From contig CAYFVM010000020.1 of the NCBI GenBank assembly GCA_964346725.1, positions 1 to 40,376 of the forward strand: a stretch of DNA of 40,376 nt, written 5' to 3'. Every line of letters starts with the position of its first letter. Position 1 is the stretch's first letter. Source of the stretch: UBA1715 sp964346725 (GTDB lineage: Bacteria > Bacteroidota > Bacteroidia > Bacteroidales > UBA1715). The position numbers and the translations under genes are program-made. Shown here one piece after another: positions 16,814-27,700 of the stretch. The notes under the pieces are model-generated. The model was not told where the DNA came from and searched no databases. It saw only the letters and a list, made by a program, of their open reading frames with translations.

Positions 16814-17812
16814 CTACCTTAAGACGATTCCGTCTGTTTTATACATTGCTAATGTATCGGCTTGCACATAGAGCAAAAGAGCGTCATATTCAGGGTGTTT
16901 TGTAAAAAAATCTTTCGACTTCTCTACACCAATCACCATACATGCAGTGGCAATTGCATCTGCTTCAATGCACTCATTGGCTACAACCGTTGCGCTCAAC
17001 AAATCCGAGGGCTCGGAATGACCGGTTTTGGGATTGATAGTATGAACATATTTATTCTTTCCCTCATAGAAAAACTTGCGATAATTGCCAGACGTTGCCA
17101 ATGATTTATTATCCAATGCCATTGCAAAGTCATATCGATCCTCGATAGGAAGATTATCAACATTTTCTTGCGGCCGAGTAATGCCAATGGTCCAAACATT
17201 TCCTTGTGCATTTTTTCCTTTCGAACGCATTTCGGAACCAACGTCAATTAAATAATTTTCTATCTGCAGAGAATCAAGATAATGTGCAATAATATCTGAA
17301 GAATATCCTTGCGCAATAGCATTACCTATAATCGTCACACGAGAATCAGATTTTACCAAATGGTCACCTTGCAACCTTATTTTTTCCATACCCACAAACT
17401 GACGAATACTATCAATTTGTGCCTGCGTTGGAATAGAATGTTTTGTGGTATCGGGACCAAAATGCCATGCATTCACCAACGGAGCGACCGTTATGTCAAA
17501 AGCGCCATTCGTTATTTTTGAAACATATTGAGATTTTTCAAAGAAATAACGAAATTGTTCATTAATGTGAGCCGAAGAGTCATTTGCATTTATGCGAGAA
17601 ATCATTGACTGGTCATAATAAACACTGAATACGGTGTCGAATTCAGCCAACAATGAATCAAAAACAGGTTTTAGATTTTCAGAACCTTCATATACCACAC
17701 GGTAATATGTACCTTGCGCAAGACCAGTTACCTCAAAATACTTTTTCTCTTTTGCACACGAAAATAGCATGACAACACATGCTATAAGTACACTCTTGAA
17801 AATTGATTTCAT
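16814..17812 (-). CDS. apbE: FAD:protein FMN transferase (ApbE), lipoprotein
   Basis: 332-residue flavin transferase that attaches FMN from FAD to a threonine of target proteins such as NqrB/NqrC or RnfG. The signal peptide ends in a lipobox (MLFSC, Cys19), placing it on the periplasmic face of a membrane. Family motifs include GTYYRVVYEG, FDITVAPLVNAWHFGP, NAIAQGYSSDIIAHYL, DVGSEMRSKG, SGNYRKFF, HTINPKTGH and the metal-binding C-terminal ATVVANECIEADAIATA. One oddity is DVGSE where most members have DVGGE. The start overlaps the lpxA stop by one base (TAATG), so it is co-transcribed with the lipid A genes, probably for no functional reason. Confidence 0.94.
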   Translation of the reverse strand: MKSIFKSVLIACVVMLFSCAKEKKYFEVTGLAQGTYYRVVYEGSENLKPVFDSLLAEFDTVFSVYYDQSMISRINANDSSAHINEQFRYFFEKSQYVSKITNGAFDITVAPLVNAWHFGPDTTKHSIPTQAQIDSIRQFVGMEKIRLQGDHLVKSDSRVTIIGNAIAQGYSSDIIAHYLDSLQIENYLIDVGSEMRSKGKNAQGNVWTIGITRPQENVDNLPIEDRYDFAMALDNKSLATSGNYRKFFYEGKNKYVHTINPKTGHSEPSDLLSATVVANECIEADAIATACMVIGVEKSKDFFTKHPEYDALLLYVQADTLAMYKTDGIVLR

Positions 17813-18588
17813 TATGGTTTTTTGATTATTCCATTCGGGGAATTCTCAATAAAATCAATAATATAATCGCGTTCTACAGATTGTGGTATTTGTTGACGAA
17901 CCATCTCCAAGGCTTCTTTCATCAACACACCATTTTGCAAAAATATCAAGCGATATATTTCATGAATTTCACGGATTTTTTCCTCCGAGAACCCTCTACG
18001 AGACAATCCTACAGCATTGGTACCTATATACATAATAGGTTCTTGGGCTGCCTTTACAAAAGGAGGTACATTTTTACGAATAAATGTTCCGGCGCCAATA
18101 AACGCATGATCACCTACTTCCATAAATTGTTGTGCGCCAGCTTTTCCTTCAATTATCACATGATTACCAATTATGCAATGTCCAGAAAGAGCTGCATAAT
18201 TTGCAAAAATGCAATTATCACCAACAATACAATCATGGGCAATGTGCACATATCCCATCAAAAGGCAATTTTTACCTATGGCTGTTTTCATTTTATCAAC
18301 GGTACCACGATGAATGGTTACGCATTCGCGAATAACGGTATTGTCGCCAATTTCAGTTGTCGTGTGTTCACCTGTAAATTTCAAATCTTGCGGAACAGCC
18401 GAAATAACCGCACCGGGAAAAATGTGACAATTTTTACCAATTCGAGCTCCAGGCATTATGGTGACATTAGGTTCAATAATAGTTCCATCACCAATTTCAA
18501 CATCATCGTAGATGTACGAAAAAGGACGAATAATTACATTTTTGCCAATTTTTGCGTCAGGATGAATGTATGATAAAGATTCTGTCAT
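17812..18588 (-). CDS. lpxA: UDP-N-acetylglucosamine acyltransferase (LpxA)
   Basis: 258-residue acyltransferase for the first step of lipid A synthesis, acylating the 3-OH of UDP-GlcNAc with a hydroxyacyl-ACP. Left-handed beta-helix hexapeptides run from about residue 5 to 180 (IHPDAKIGKNVIIRPF; VEIGDGTIIEPNVTI; YAALSGHCIIGNHVIIEG). The catalytic base is His118 in HIAHDCIVG, equivalent to E. coli His125. The C-terminal helical part (NAVGLSRRGFSEEKIREIHE) is typical. It begins 3 bases after the lpxC/fabZ stop. Cytoplasmic, forming trimers in all known members. Confidence 0.96.
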   Translation of the reverse strand: MTESLSYIHPDAKIGKNVIIRPFSYIYDDVEIGDGTIIEPNVTIMPGARIGKNCHIFPGAVISAVPQDLKFTGEHTTTEIGDNTVIRECVTIHRGTVDKMKTAIGKNCLLMGYVHIAHDCIVGDNCIFANYAALSGHCIIGNHVIIEGKAGAQQFMEVGDHAFIGAGTFIRKNVPPFVKAAQEPIMYIGTNAVGLSRRGFSEEKIREIHEIYRLIFLQNGVLMKEALEMVRQQIPQSVERDYIIDFIENSPNGIIKKP

Positions 18589-18591
18589 ATA

Positions 18592-19986
18592 CTAATTAAT
18601 TTTTTTAATAATTTGAGCTTTAATTTCGCCTTCAGCAACAAGATTTTCGCCAACAAAGCAATAACATTTCATATAAACCACGCCTCGTCTCACAGGCGAA
18701 ATTAATTGCAATTGGAAAACAAGTGTATCACCAGGAAATACTTTTTTGCGGAATTTCACATTGTCAACACTCAAGAAATACACTAGATAATCGGATGATT
18801 TTTCGACATGCGATAGAGCAAACACTCCGGCACATTGCACCATACTTTCAAGCATCAACACACCTGGCATAACCGGCTCTGAAGGAAAATGTCCTTGAAA
18901 AAACGGTTCATCCATGGTAACATTTTTCATACCTATAACTTCGTTTTCAGTTAACGACATGATTTTGTCAACCAATTGGAATGGATAGCTATATGGCAAC
19001 AACGATTTTAGAGATTGAGTATCATAAACCGGAGTTGCTGTTAAGTCTATTTGAGGTGCAGGAACTTTCTTAGTTTTCTTTATTTGTTTACGAATAATTT
19101 TCGCAAACTCGGTATTGGCTTTATGTCCAGGAATAGTTGCTATTATATGACCTTTGATAGGTTTGCCAATCAACCACAAATCGCCAATTAAATCAAGCAT
19201 TTTATGGCGAGCAGGTTCATTTTCAAAAGACAATGGTGTATTGTTGAGCACACATTCCTTTTCAATTCTAATATCTGAGCGATTGAAAATTTTAGACAAA
19301 CGAGCAACCTCTTCGTCTGATACTTTTCTGTCAACAAAAACGATTGCGTTATCTAAATCGCCACCTTTTATCAAATTCGCTTTAAGCATCATTTCTATTT
19401 CGCGGAAAAAGCAAAATGTTTTACAACAAGCCACTTCTTTGCCGAAATCTTTCAAATCGCTAATACTTGCAAATTGATTACGAAGCATGAAAGAATCATA
19501 ACTAATTTTCACATCAATACGGAAAGAATCGCATGGATATGCAATTATTTCAACGCCACGTTCAGGTTCAGAATATGTTATTTTTTCTCTTACCTCGAAA
19601 TACTCGACATCGGCATTTTGTTCGACCGTGCCTGCTTGCTCCAATGCATCGAAGTATGGTTTTGCACTTCCGTCAAGTATAGGAACTTCAGGTCCATCTA
19701 CTTCAATTAGAGCGTTATTGATGTGCAAGGCATGGAACGATGCCATCATGTGTTCTATGGTACTTACAACAGCATCGCCAATTCCTATCACGGTTCCTCG
19801 AGCTGTATCAACCACATTTTCGGCAAGAGCGGGAATAATAGGACACCCCTCCAAATCAATTCTTTTAAACTGAATACCACTTTTTGGCTCGGCAGGGTTA
19901 ATTACAACTGTAACCATTTTACCCGTATGCAAGCCTTTACCGGAGAAACTAACCTTTTGTTTTAGGGTACGTTGTTTTTCTGCCAT
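18592..19986 (-). CDS. lpxC/fabZ: Bifunctional UDP-3-O-acyl-GlcNAc deacetylase / 3-hydroxyacyl-ACP dehydratase (LpxC-FabZ fusion)
   Basis: 464-residue fusion that is characteristic of Bacteroidota. LpxC part (about 1-300): a zinc deacetylase for the committed step of lipid A synthesis, with STIEHMMASFHALHINNALI (zinc ligand His79) and ARHKMLDLIGDLWLIG (second His/Asp zinc set), plus PGHKANTEF. FabZ part (about 315-464): dehydratase for fatty acid elongation, with catalytic His366 in GHFPSEPVMPGVL and Glu380. The fusion joins two enzymes that compete for the hydroxyacyl-ACP pool. It starts 13 bases after a predicted transcription start and leads lpxA and apbE. Confidence 0.97.
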   Translation of the reverse strand: MAEKQRTLKQKVSFSGKGLHTGKMVTVVINPAEPKSGIQFKRIDLEGCPIIPALAENVVDTARGTVIGIGDAVVSTIEHMMASFHALHINNALIEVDGPEVPILDGSAKPYFDALEQAGTVEQNADVEYFEVREKITYSEPERGVEIIAYPCDSFRIDVKISYDSFMLRNQFASISDLKDFGKEVACCKTFCFFREIEMMLKANLIKGGDLDNAIVFVDRKVSDEEVARLSKIFNRSDIRIEKECVLNNTPLSFENEPARHKMLDLIGDLWLIGKPIKGHIIATIPGHKANTEFAKIIRKQIKKTKKVPAPQIDLTATPVYDTQSLKSLLPYSYPFQLVDKIMSLTENEVIGMKNVTMDEPFFQGHFPSEPVMPGVLMLESMVQCAGVFALSHVEKSSDYLVYFLSVDNVKFRKKVFPGDTLVFQLQLISPVRRGVVYMKCYCFVGENLVAEGEIKAQIIKKIN

Positions 19987-20005
19987 AAGACGTTTTTTTG
20001 CAGTG

Positions 20006-20013
20006 CAAAGGTA
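20006..20013 (-). promoter_or_regulatory. Bacteroidota -7 element for lpxC/fabZ-lpxA-apbE
   Basis: Reads TACCTTTG followed by C on the minus strand, a strong match to TAnnTTTG. A T-rich stretch 19 bases upstream is a poor -33 element. The leader would be about 13 nt. Confidence 0.65.
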
Positions 20014-20106
20014 TAGTTTTCTTTGTAAAATAAAAACAGATTTGTAATAATGGAAAACAAGAATACTACCCTGTTTTCAACAGCTCTATACAAAACTCGT
20101 TAGAAT

Positions 20107-20475
20107 TTATACTAACCAACGAATTTTTGTATTTTCAGCCAACGTTAATGCTACTAAATCTAAGTTTTCTAATAACAGTATAGAACTCTTTTCCCCTTGA
20201 AAAAACGGTGTAACAAACGGCGAAAGACTAGAAACAGCAATTCCTTGCAACGAGGTTACACATAAACGTTGTTTCAATACATTTTCCGGATTTTCGTTAT
20301 TCTTGTCCGACAACGAAAGTGGAATCAAAATCCCACTATAAAACTCTACACCTGCCGTTTCTTGCGGCTCCATTGGCATTAATGAGACAAAACAATTTGA
20401 TTCATTTAATGTAATGAGTGAGTATTTATGAAATGTTTTGCCATCAAATACGTAATGTGCAGCAATGTGGCGCAT
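20107..20475 (-). CDS. Small protein resembling an amidohydrolase N-terminal segment
   Basis: 122-residue protein at the end of the secretion locus. The beginning, MRHIAAHYVFDGKTFHKYSL, and FYSGILIPLS resemble the N-terminal beta-sandwich of amidohydrolase/dihydroorotase-like proteins, but the metal-binding barrel is absent, so no catalysis is expected. I recall similar short proteins beside DUF4296 genes in Bacteroidales, which would make it a conserved small protein and not a fresh truncation; this is from memory. It lies 3 bases after the DUF4296 gene, so it is certainly in the same transcript. Function unknown. Confidence 0.65.
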   Translation of the reverse strand: MRHIAAHYVFDGKTFHKYSLITLNESNCFVSLMPMEPQETAGVEFYSGILIPLSLSDKNNENPENVLKQRLCVTSLQGIAVSSLSPFVTPFFQGEKSSILLLENLDLVALTLAENTKIRWLV

Positions 20476-20478
20476 AAA

Positions 20479-20871
20479 TTAGTTGTTGCTTTTTTCAATA
20501 TTACGATTGGCATTCCCATTTTGTTCGTTCAACAAATTCATCACATTCAACGAATCAATTACCGCATCATAAATTGATTTGATTTCACCTTTGAGCGTGT
20601 AATACTCAACACTTTTTTTAAATATACTATCAGTACATTCGTGTTTTGCGAATATTGCTGAATCATAATTTTCTTGTGACAAATGTATTTTAGTTTTATT
20701 AGTCACTTCGGTACTAAAGACCATAGCATCAAACATATGGATATCAAATAAAACTGCAGTCAATTCTTGTTGAGTGAGCATGCCTTTGTTATTAAGTTTT
20801 TGTTTTTTTTGAGTACAAGAACCTATAAGCAAAAAACAAAAAAACAACAAGAGTAAATATTTGAATCTCAT
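20479..20871 (-). CDS. DUF4296 family lipoprotein
   Basis: 130-residue lipoprotein with signal sequence MRFKYLLLLFFCFLLIGSC (lipobox Cys19). The body matches the DUF4296 pattern: an N-terminal helix (MLTQQELTAVLFDIHMFDAM), then HECTDSIFKKSVEYYTLKGEIKSIYDAVIDSLN, which is a helical hairpin with a conserved Y-Y-x(5)-I-Y signature. Function is unknown. The start codon overlaps the PorP/SprF stop by one base (TAATG), so it is translationally coupled to the type IX secretion partner and may assist its assembly or that of the large substrate. Confidence 0.8.
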   Translation of the reverse strand: MRFKYLLLLFFCFLLIGSCTQKKQKLNNKGMLTQQELTAVLFDIHMFDAMVFSTEVTNKTKIHLSQENYDSAIFAKHECTDSIFKKSVEYYTLKGEIKSIYDAVIDSLNVMNLLNEQNGNANRNIEKSNN

Positions 20872-21767
20872 TATTTTTTATTGAATTTTATAGAAAGAAA
20901 GACTTCGTGCGCACCACGCGATTTTTGTTTCAACGCAGAATAAGTAAGATCATACGAATAACCAAAAGACAATAACTGTCTATATGTGTATCCAAGGAAT
21001 AGCACGACTGCGTCTTCGGTTCTATATGAAACTCCGCCCCACAACGTATTAGCATATGTAATACACTCTGATATTTCTATTTGCCAAGGTGCTGCATACA
21101 CTTTACGAGCTACAACTGACGTTTCTGATTTTACTTGTTTTGTAATATTGAAACGAGCTCCTGCCATTGTACTTAGGTGGCTTTTGAAACGATTTAATGT
21201 ATTATCAACAGCCAACGTGTCATCGTAGACCTCTATTTTGTTGTTAAACAATTGATCAACTGATGCTCCTACGAAATAATGTTTTGTATCTAAATACAGA
21301 CCAAATGTAGCATCGGGACGAATAGAGGTGTACATAGATTCTGTCAAGTTTGTTTCATCTTCAAGGAAATGGATTTTGGTCATATCTATGTCATATTTTA
21401 CAAGACCAACATTAAGACCAAACGACAATTTTGACATCCTAGGCAAACCAATGTGATAGGCATATGCGCCATACACCCCGAATTTACTAAATGCTCCTTG
21501 GCTATCATTATATATTATTCCTCCCCATCCCATAGGCAATGAGCTATGTTTTCCTGTTAATGTAAGTGTTGCGGTTACCGGAGCATTTTTTATTCCTACA
21601 AATTGGTATCGATTATTTACTTGTGCGGTATAATAATCGTTTTTACCTGCTACAGCCGGATTGTACGCAAACTCATTAAACATATACATGGAGTACAAGG
21701 GCGTCTGCTGAGCAAACGACGTTGATGCCATAAGAAACAATACTATGTATATAATCAATCTTTTCAT
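20871..21767 (-). CDS. PorP/SprF family type IX secretion outer membrane protein
   Basis: 298-residue predicted beta-barrel with a signal peptide (residues 1-19, ending STSFAQ). The mature N-terminus QTPLYSMYMFNEFAYNPAVAGK is the PorP/SprF hallmark, and alternating amphipathic strands run to the C-terminus (VFLSIKFNKK). In Flavobacterium johnsoniae SprF is needed for secretion and attachment of the adhesin SprB, and PorP-type proteins tether type B cargo at the surface. Here the gene directly follows a giant SprB-like gene with no gap, matching the sprB-sprF arrangement. It is therefore most likely a dedicated partner of that cargo, not the general PorP of the secretion machine. Confidence 0.92.
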   Translation of the reverse strand: MKRLIIYIVLFLMASTSFAQQTPLYSMYMFNEFAYNPAVAGKNDYYTAQVNNRYQFVGIKNAPVTATLTLTGKHSSLPMGWGGIIYNDSQGAFSKFGVYGAYAYHIGLPRMSKLSFGLNVGLVKYDIDMTKIHFLEDETNLTESMYTSIRPDATFGLYLDTKHYFVGASVDQLFNNKIEVYDDTLAVDNTLNRFKSHLSTMAGARFNITKQVKSETSVVARKVYAAPWQIEISECITYANTLWGGVSYRTEDAVVLFLGYTYRQLLSFGYSYDLTYSALKQKSRGAHEVFLSIKFNKK

Positions 21768-24700
21768 TTATCGTAATATAGATATAGGACCTACTGCATC
21801 TGGGGTATTATCTTGATCGTTAAATTCTATTACATAATAATATGTACCCATAGGCAATGCATTACCATTCATAGAATCTCCATTCCATGGAGTTTCGCTA
21901 TAATTCAATTTATTTTGATATACTTTTACTCCCCAACGGTTATACACCGTAACTTTAGCTTTCGGACAATTTGCCAATTTTGGAATAATCCACAAATCAT
22001 TTATTCCATCACCATTAGGAGAGAATCCCGAAGGAACAAAATCATCAAGGAATATATTAATATAGACGATTGCTCTTTCGCGACAGCCGTGCGTTGTTGT
22101 TGCTACAGCCGAAAAATAATTTGATTCTTCAAACGGCATATACAAGCCATAGTATCCGGTACTTTGATACGTTGATTGTTCGGTAACCATGTCTGGCACT
22201 GCACCTTTCTCTATAAAATCAGGTTTATATGAGTGCCATGCTATAGAAACAACGCCATCTTCACCTTCTGTTTGATTCACAAACCATGGTTCATCAACCG
22301 GATTAATAAGATATGGCATACCTTTCATTACTGTTACAGAGTCAATGCCAAGGAACATGCCAAGAGAATCAATAACTTCTAAGGCAAAGCCCAAAGAATC
22401 ATAATGCGCTACGGTATAGTATCCAGGACGTGATACACATCCGTCAAAACTGTATATTACAGAAACTCGAGTACTATCATTATATGCAGTCGTTTGAGGA
22501 TCTATCCATGTTGTTTGCGCATATGGTGAAGAAATTACCGATGATTTATTTTCCTCAATTGAACTCCATTCATATGTATTAGGTATAGGATCTACCGGAG
22601 AATATCCATCGGCAAAAGTAGTGATGGCATTCGCTTTCAATTGCACTGAATCATCAAGACAAATTTCTTTTCGATTTAGAATTGAATCTCCGACAGAAGA
22701 TATTACGACTTCCAAATTAACCAATGAACCAATATCACCGGCATTAAATGTTTTGAAGCAACCATTAGCACCAGTTACTGTAACTTGATATGAACCCGTT
22801 GGTAAATTTGTTGCTTTCACGCCTGTTTGCGTCCTTGTATCATTCCACTCGTAGGTATAATCAGCTGGTGACGCTGCTGTTTCTACAGTATAATCACCTT
22901 CGGAAACTACCAAATTTGTTACTTCTATACTTCCACTAGCACCGTTTTCTGCCAACTGTTGGCTTGTATAATAGCTACATTGCGTCTGTGTTTTTGCTGT
23001 TTCAATTGAAACTGGCATAACAGGATTGGTATAAAACACCCTTGATATATTACAACTCAAAAAGTCGGTTGCATTTGATATGGTACATATATACATTCCT
23101 GCCTTTAAGTTATTTATCTGCCAATCTTTTCCATCGGCGTATGACTGCCATTCACCTATACTTGCTTCATCAGTCCAACGATAGAAATATTCACTACCTT
23201 CTAGACCTCCGTATATTGTATCCAAGGATATAGAACCTGTGGCATCGCTATCACCACAACCGGTAACTTGCACAATAAACTCAGCTTCTAGCATTGTTGG
23301 TTCTTCAAACGTATAGGCGAAAAGACTACTTTCACAACCATATTTATCTGTAGCCATTACTTTATATACTCCCGCTGAAACATTTGAGAATTCTTGCATA
23401 TTAGAAAGCAACACATCTTCGTTTGAATACCATTTGTACGTAAAAGGATCCGTTGTTCCATTAGCCTTTGCTGACAAATTGCCAGTTCCTCCGTTACAGA
23501 TAATTTCAGGTGTTTCAAAAACATCTACTGTCAAAGGTTTTGCATCTTCAATTGGATCAAATGTATAGTCTACAACACAACCCAAATTATCTGTAACCTC
23601 AACTGTGTATGGTCCTGCAGGCAAGTCTACGGCAACTGAAGTTGTAACTGTATGATCATGCGACCATTCATAGGTGAATGGAGCGTACCCATTGATAGTA
23701 AATACTTCCAACGATGCTGTTGCATCTCCGGGACAATGAACTGTTTCTAGTTGCAGACCAGTTAATGAGAAATTCGAAACATCTGGAATTTGCACCATTG
23801 ATGATGCCATACAACCATTCTTGTCAACAATCTGAATCGTAAATATTTCATTAGTCCAAACTCCTTTACATGTATCAGAAAGCGTGGTTTTGCCGGATGT
23901 CGCTTGAATCAATACATCTTCTGATGTTTTCCATGAATACGTATATGGAGCAAAACCATTCGAAATGTCAACTTTTATTGCGCCATTACTTAAATTACAA
24001 TATGATGGTTTTACAACTGAAGTTACTGCTTTTATCGGTTTTGGTTGTGAAACTTTTAGTATGTTAGATTTAATTGGACATGCTGTATGATTTAAATCAT
24101 AAGCCATAAGATAATAAGAACCTACACCTACATTTGAAAGCACTTGTCCTACACCTATTTGAGTATTGGTGGCGTCATACCATGTATACGTTATAGCTCC
24201 ATCAAAATTTGCTGCTGCTGTAGCTGATAGTTGACCATCTATACTGCCATAACAAGTAGGTTCTATTCCAGTTGCTGTAACCGAAAGAACTTTCTGAGTT
24301 ACAGTATGAGTACCAGAATAGGTACAGCCGGTATTATCGAGTGCCGTAATCGTATAGTTTCCGTTCTTTAAATCACTCGCTATGGTAGTTGTAGAAATTA
24401 CAGTTCCAGCCTCATTATACCACTTGTAATCAGTATATCCTGCTGTTGCCTCATTTGATATTGTAATAGAATACGTATCGCCATTACAAGCCGAACTTTG
24501 ATAGTTAAGAGTGCTTGTTGCATCCAATACACTCATCAGCGAGAATGTAGTATCAAACGAGCAAAAGCCATCTGTCACCTGTACTGTATAGGCACCAACT
24601 GGCATACCACTAATAGTCGGCGAAGTTTCACCAGTGAGAGCAACACCGTTGCGTAACCAAGAATAATTGTAGCTGCCGGTAGCAGAACCTGCAGTTGTTA

Positions 24701-27700
24701 CAGTTATAGAACCGGTAGGTAATGGTTCTCCACAAACTGGCTGAGCAATAACAGCGGATGTCACACGTAATTTTTCGGTTTGCCCAACTATAGAAATGAG
24801 CATTGTGTCAGACAAACAACCTTCTGTATCTACTGCCGATACAAAATGATCACCAAAACAAAGATTAGTATTTTGCGTTTCTGTAGATTCTACGTCATCC
24901 CATGTATACAAGTAGCTACCAGAACCACCTTGAGCAAGGATTTCAGCAGATCCATCACATAATATCGGACATACTACATCACCTTGACTAATTTTAGTAA
25001 GAGTTACTTTTTCAGGTTCTGTAACTATTATTGTAGTATCGGTAGAACAACCACTTGCATCTTGCACTGTAACTGAATAAGTTGCTGCCGGTATATTACT
25101 TAACATAGTAGTTGTTGCACCTGTATTCCACAAAATAGAATATGGAAGTACGCCACCTTCTATTGCATCAATAATAATTTGCCCACCATTATCTCCATTA
25201 CAAACAAGATTTTGAGAACTTGCACTTGTTATTCGTAGTATGTCTGCTTCAGTAATGGTAACGCTATCTGTCTGAGTACAGCCATCATCATCTGTGACTG
25301 TAACCTTATGAATACCTTTAGGAAGTTTTGTTACATCACCTGTGTTAGCATCATAATCACCATCAGTCCATACAAAACTATATGTATGCGGATCAGTGTC
25401 TCCCTCATAATACACATTCGTTTTAGCCGAACCATTTTCTCCTCCCACGCAATGTACTACATCGGTAATTGGAATTGCAGTTAAACGTAATGCTGATTTC
25501 TTTACTATTTCTACTGTATCACGTTTGATACAACCATTCACATCCTTTACTTTTACAATGTGCTTTCCAATACTCAATCCGGAAACTACGGCAGTATCAC
25601 CTCCGTTATCCCAGTCATATTCATAGTATTTTACGCCAAGATTGTTGAATGCCTTTCCTCCTGTTACTGCAATAGTTGCAGTACCTGTTGGCATAGTACA
25701 TGCAGATGGAGTAACACTCATTTCTGTAATGGTCATTTCCTTTGTATGTACAATGGAAATATTTTTAGTCTTAGCGCAACCGCGATAATCAGTTACTTCT
25801 ATAGTATACGTTCCTATTGGTAAGCTATCAATTCGCACACGTGCAATTCCATCGGTAGGACGAGTTCCATTAGATTTTTCACTACCATTCCAATATGCAA
25901 GTGTATCAACACCTTCATTTATATTTGTGAAATCTTTATATGCCTCGGTTGATGAAATTTTTACATAAAAAGGATTAAATCCTCCAACTATATTGACGAG
26001 CATTTTCCCATCATACGTATTTGAATCGGTGTTTTTGTTGTCAATAGTAACGGGACAGGAAACTGGCCATTCTTGTCTTAGGTTAACTTGATATGAGGCG
26101 TTTTTTTTCATATCAACAGAATCAGCAACGACACAACCATTATTATCTGTCACCACAAGTTTGTATTCTGCTTTTTGCTCCAAATCTGTTAAATCAGGTG
26201 TTGTTGCTACAAGCGATATCGTTGTATTGTTTTTTTTATGCCATGCATACGAATATGGACTTACCCCACCGGTTACCCCTGAAACAAGACCACCAAGGGT
26301 TGGATTAAGACAAGTTTCTGGCGTTAATGTCAAGAGCAACTCTAATGCATCTGGTTGGGTCAATGTATGAGAATCGGAGATAGAACAACCATTCGCATCG
26401 GTTACGAGTACACTATACGTTCCTGGACCAACTTGACCAGAGCTTATGCTAGTCGAACTATTAGACCAACTATATGTATACGGTTCTGTACCTCCAGTCA
26501 CATTTGCACTGAGTAAACCTTCATCTCCATTACAATGAATTATAGAGGTTTCTTCAATTACTAATGCCAACTCATCCGGTTGTGTAATTGAGGCGGATAC
26601 ACTTTCTTCACAACCATTTTCATCTTTTGCTTTTATTGTATATTCACCTGCTGTCACTGTTTTTACAGTAACTGAACCATACACTCCATCGCCCCAATTA
26701 AATGTTTTCACGCCCTGTCCGCCAGGAGCTGTTACTGCTATTGTTGCAGTTTGTCCATTACATGACAACGAAAACACATTTACGTCATTGCCATTGATGG
26801 TAAGATCTGGTTGTATAGATTCCGGTTGATCTAATGTATAATCAACAGTATCAGAACATTGGTTTGCATCAACTGCCACTATCGTATATTCTCCAGCAGG
26901 AATTCCTGACTTTGTTTCGGTTCCAGCAACATCATCCCAAAAATACAAATAACTGCTTCCTGTACCTCCGGTTACACTTACGGTAATAGAACCATCGGTA
27001 GCACCAAAACAGGTTGGTTGTATTTCCGACATCGATAATTGCAATGCACTAGGCTGCGTTAAGGTATGAGAATCGGAGATTGTACAACCATTATCATCGG
27101 TTATTTCAACACTATACGTTCCTGCGACAACAAGATCGGTCGTTGTTCCTGTCGAACCATTCGACCAACTATATGAGTATGGTTCAACACCTCCAGCAAC
27201 AGTTGCACTGAGTATGCCTTTTTCCCCATTACAATAAATTATTGAGTCTTCTGCAATTGCCAATGTCAACTTTTCAGGTTGTACAATTGAGGCAGACACA
27301 CTTTCTTCACACCCTGACTCGTCTTTTACCTTTATTGTATAGTCACCTGCCGGCAATACTTTTGTAGTAACAGAACCATACACTCCATCACCCCAATCAA
27401 ATGTTTTCACACCTTGACCTCCGGTTGCAGAAACTGCAATAGTAGCTGTTTCCCCATTACATGGCAACGAAAAATTATCTACTTCATCACCATTAATGGT
27501 AAGATGTGGTTGTATAGATTCCGGTTGATCTAATGTATAATCAACAGTATCCGAACAACCATTTATGTCAAATGCTACAATAGTGTATTCCCCAGCAGCA
27601 ATATTGGAGTTAGTCTCCGTTCCAACAAAACCATTCCAAAAATACGAATAAGTACTTCCCGTTCCTCCGGTTGCACTTACGGTAATAGAACCATCGGTAG

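Noticed and set aside
17803..18573. 256-codon plus-strand frame opposite lpxA
   Set aside because: It mirrors the hexapeptide-repeat lpxA frame exactly and its translation looks like antisense coding sequence (Asn/Ile/Tyr-rich, no domain).
23042..26370. Several plus-strand open frames of 60-90 codons inside the SprB-like gene
   Set aside because: They are antisense shadows of a repetitive coding region, with no ribosome site, promoter or recognisable product.
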